DNA of 64,000 nucleotides from an uncultured Lachnospiraceae bacterium. Its GTDB lineage: Bacteria > Bacillota > Clostridia > Lachnospirales > Lachnospiraceae. The stretch covers positions 36,078-100,077 of the forward strand of contig CANPZL010000004.1 in assembly GCA_947589055.1 (NCBI GenBank). Reading direction: 5' to 3'. The stretch's first letter is position 1. The number at the start of each line of letters is the position of its first letter. Position numbers and translations under genes: made by a program. The notes beneath the pieces were generated by a model. It was not told the DNA's origin, made no database searches, and was given only the letters and a program-made list of their open reading frames with translations. Of the stretch, positions 63,757-64,000 are shown piece by piece.

Positions 63757-64000
63757 GAAGCCCGCACCGAGCCGGAAGGCGAGGTGGGCAAGGCGAAGAG
63801 GAAGGGAAGCCCGCACCGAGCCGAGAGGCGAGGTGGGCAAGGCGAAGAGGAAGGGAAGCCCGCACCGAGCCGAGAGGCGAGGTGGGCAAGGCGAAGAGGA
63901 AGGGAAGCCCGCACCGAGCCGAGAGGCGAGGTGGGCAAGGCGAAGAGGAAGGGAAGCCCGCACCGAGCCGAGAGGCGAGGTGGGCAAGGCGAAGAGGAAG
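63757..64000. repeat. 49-bp GC-rich tandem repeat, five copies to the window edge
   Basis: A unit starting GAAGCCCGCACC recurs at 63757, 63806, 63855, 63904 and 63953, a period of exactly 49 bases. The later copies appear identical. The first differs at one site (GCCGGAAGGC against GCCGAGAGGC). Since 49 is not a multiple of three, the open frames on the minus strand that span it (Pro/Ser/Leu/Arg-rich) are produced by the repeat and are not genes. The region 63670-64000 holds no gene, only this array and the palindrome. Confidence 0.93.

Noticed and set aside
63670..63987. Two long minus-strand open frames rich in Pro, Ser, Leu and Arg over the 49-bp repeat
   Set aside because: They arise from the repeat itself, which changes frame each unit, and have no ribosome binding site or coding signature.
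63757..64000. Possible CRISPR array
   Set aside because: The 49-bp units are directly adjacent without unique spacers and no cas genes are present.

Overview
The window looks like a chromosomal segment of a motile, anaerobic member of the Lachnospiraceae (Clostridia). The evidence is a flagellar late-gene operon with fliW-csrA and a short flagellin, a SCIFF ranthipeptide with its radical-SAM maturase (a pair typical of Clostridia), a fused SecDF, a DUF5717/DUF5716 gene pair, and mid-range GC with Gram-positive ribosome binding sites. No rRNA, tRNA, insertion sequence, prophage or CRISPR array was recognised.

Layout. (1) 1-7767: late flagellar genes flgK (3' part only), flgL, fliW, csrA, flaG, fliD, fliS, a flgN-like chaperone and flagellin. 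Two sigma-28-type promoters are visible, and the flagellin leader carries a CsrA-site hairpin. (2) 7801-12699: flagellin glycosylation block with a small unknown gene, two DUF115/Maf-type proteins and a PseB-like UDP-GlcNAc dehydratase/epimerase. (3) 12757-19279: a compact phosphonate block inside that setting: an alkaline-phosphatase-superfamily protein with a predicted Thr nucleophile, a phosphonoacetaldehyde-reductase-type Fe-alcohol dehydrogenase, phosphonopyruvate decarboxylase, a nucleotidyltransferase, and a cytidylyltransferase-PEP mutase fusion. Together these predict CMP-activated 2-hydroxyethylphosphonate, possibly destined for a surface or flagellar glycan. (4) 19296-23404: acylphosphatase, DUF624 membrane protein, a LysA-type decarboxylase, cyclophilin and MltG. 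(5) 23499-26168 (minus): ECF sigma factor and a membrane-anchored beta-propeller protein likely acting as its regulator.

(6) 26446-35300: a five-gene operon of FHA protein, PP2C phosphatase, Ser/Thr kinase, a membrane protein with four TTVL repeats at exact 13-residue spacing, and a 1259-residue Ig-like surface protein. It reads as a phospho-threonine signalling and scaffold unit. (7) 35272-37677 (minus): GH3 glycosidase. (8) 37923-44107: TIGR04086 membrane protein, the 47-codon SCIFF precursor scfA with its own promoter and attenuator, maturase scfB, secDF, and a recJ split by a frameshift. (9) 44157-53575: housekeeping genes relA/spoT, an MBL hydrolase, hemZ, an HD-GYP protein, hisS, aspS and a lipoprotein. 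(10) 53577-57826: cytoplasmic GH26 mannanase, a sugar 2-epimerase and a divergent AraC regulator (likely manno-oligosaccharide use), then a HisC/CobD-like PLP enzyme. (11) 57983-63669: a giant DUF5717 protein, an Hsp70/actin-fold-like DUF5716 protein and a TPR-like protein, apparently one operon of unknown function. (12) 63686-64000: a 64-nt near-perfect palindrome followed by a 49-bp tandem repeat running off the window.

The most noteworthy points are the phosphonate block beside flagellin glycosylation, the kinase/FHA/TTVL-repeat operon, the DUF5717-DUF5716 operon, the broken recJ and the terminal repeat structure.
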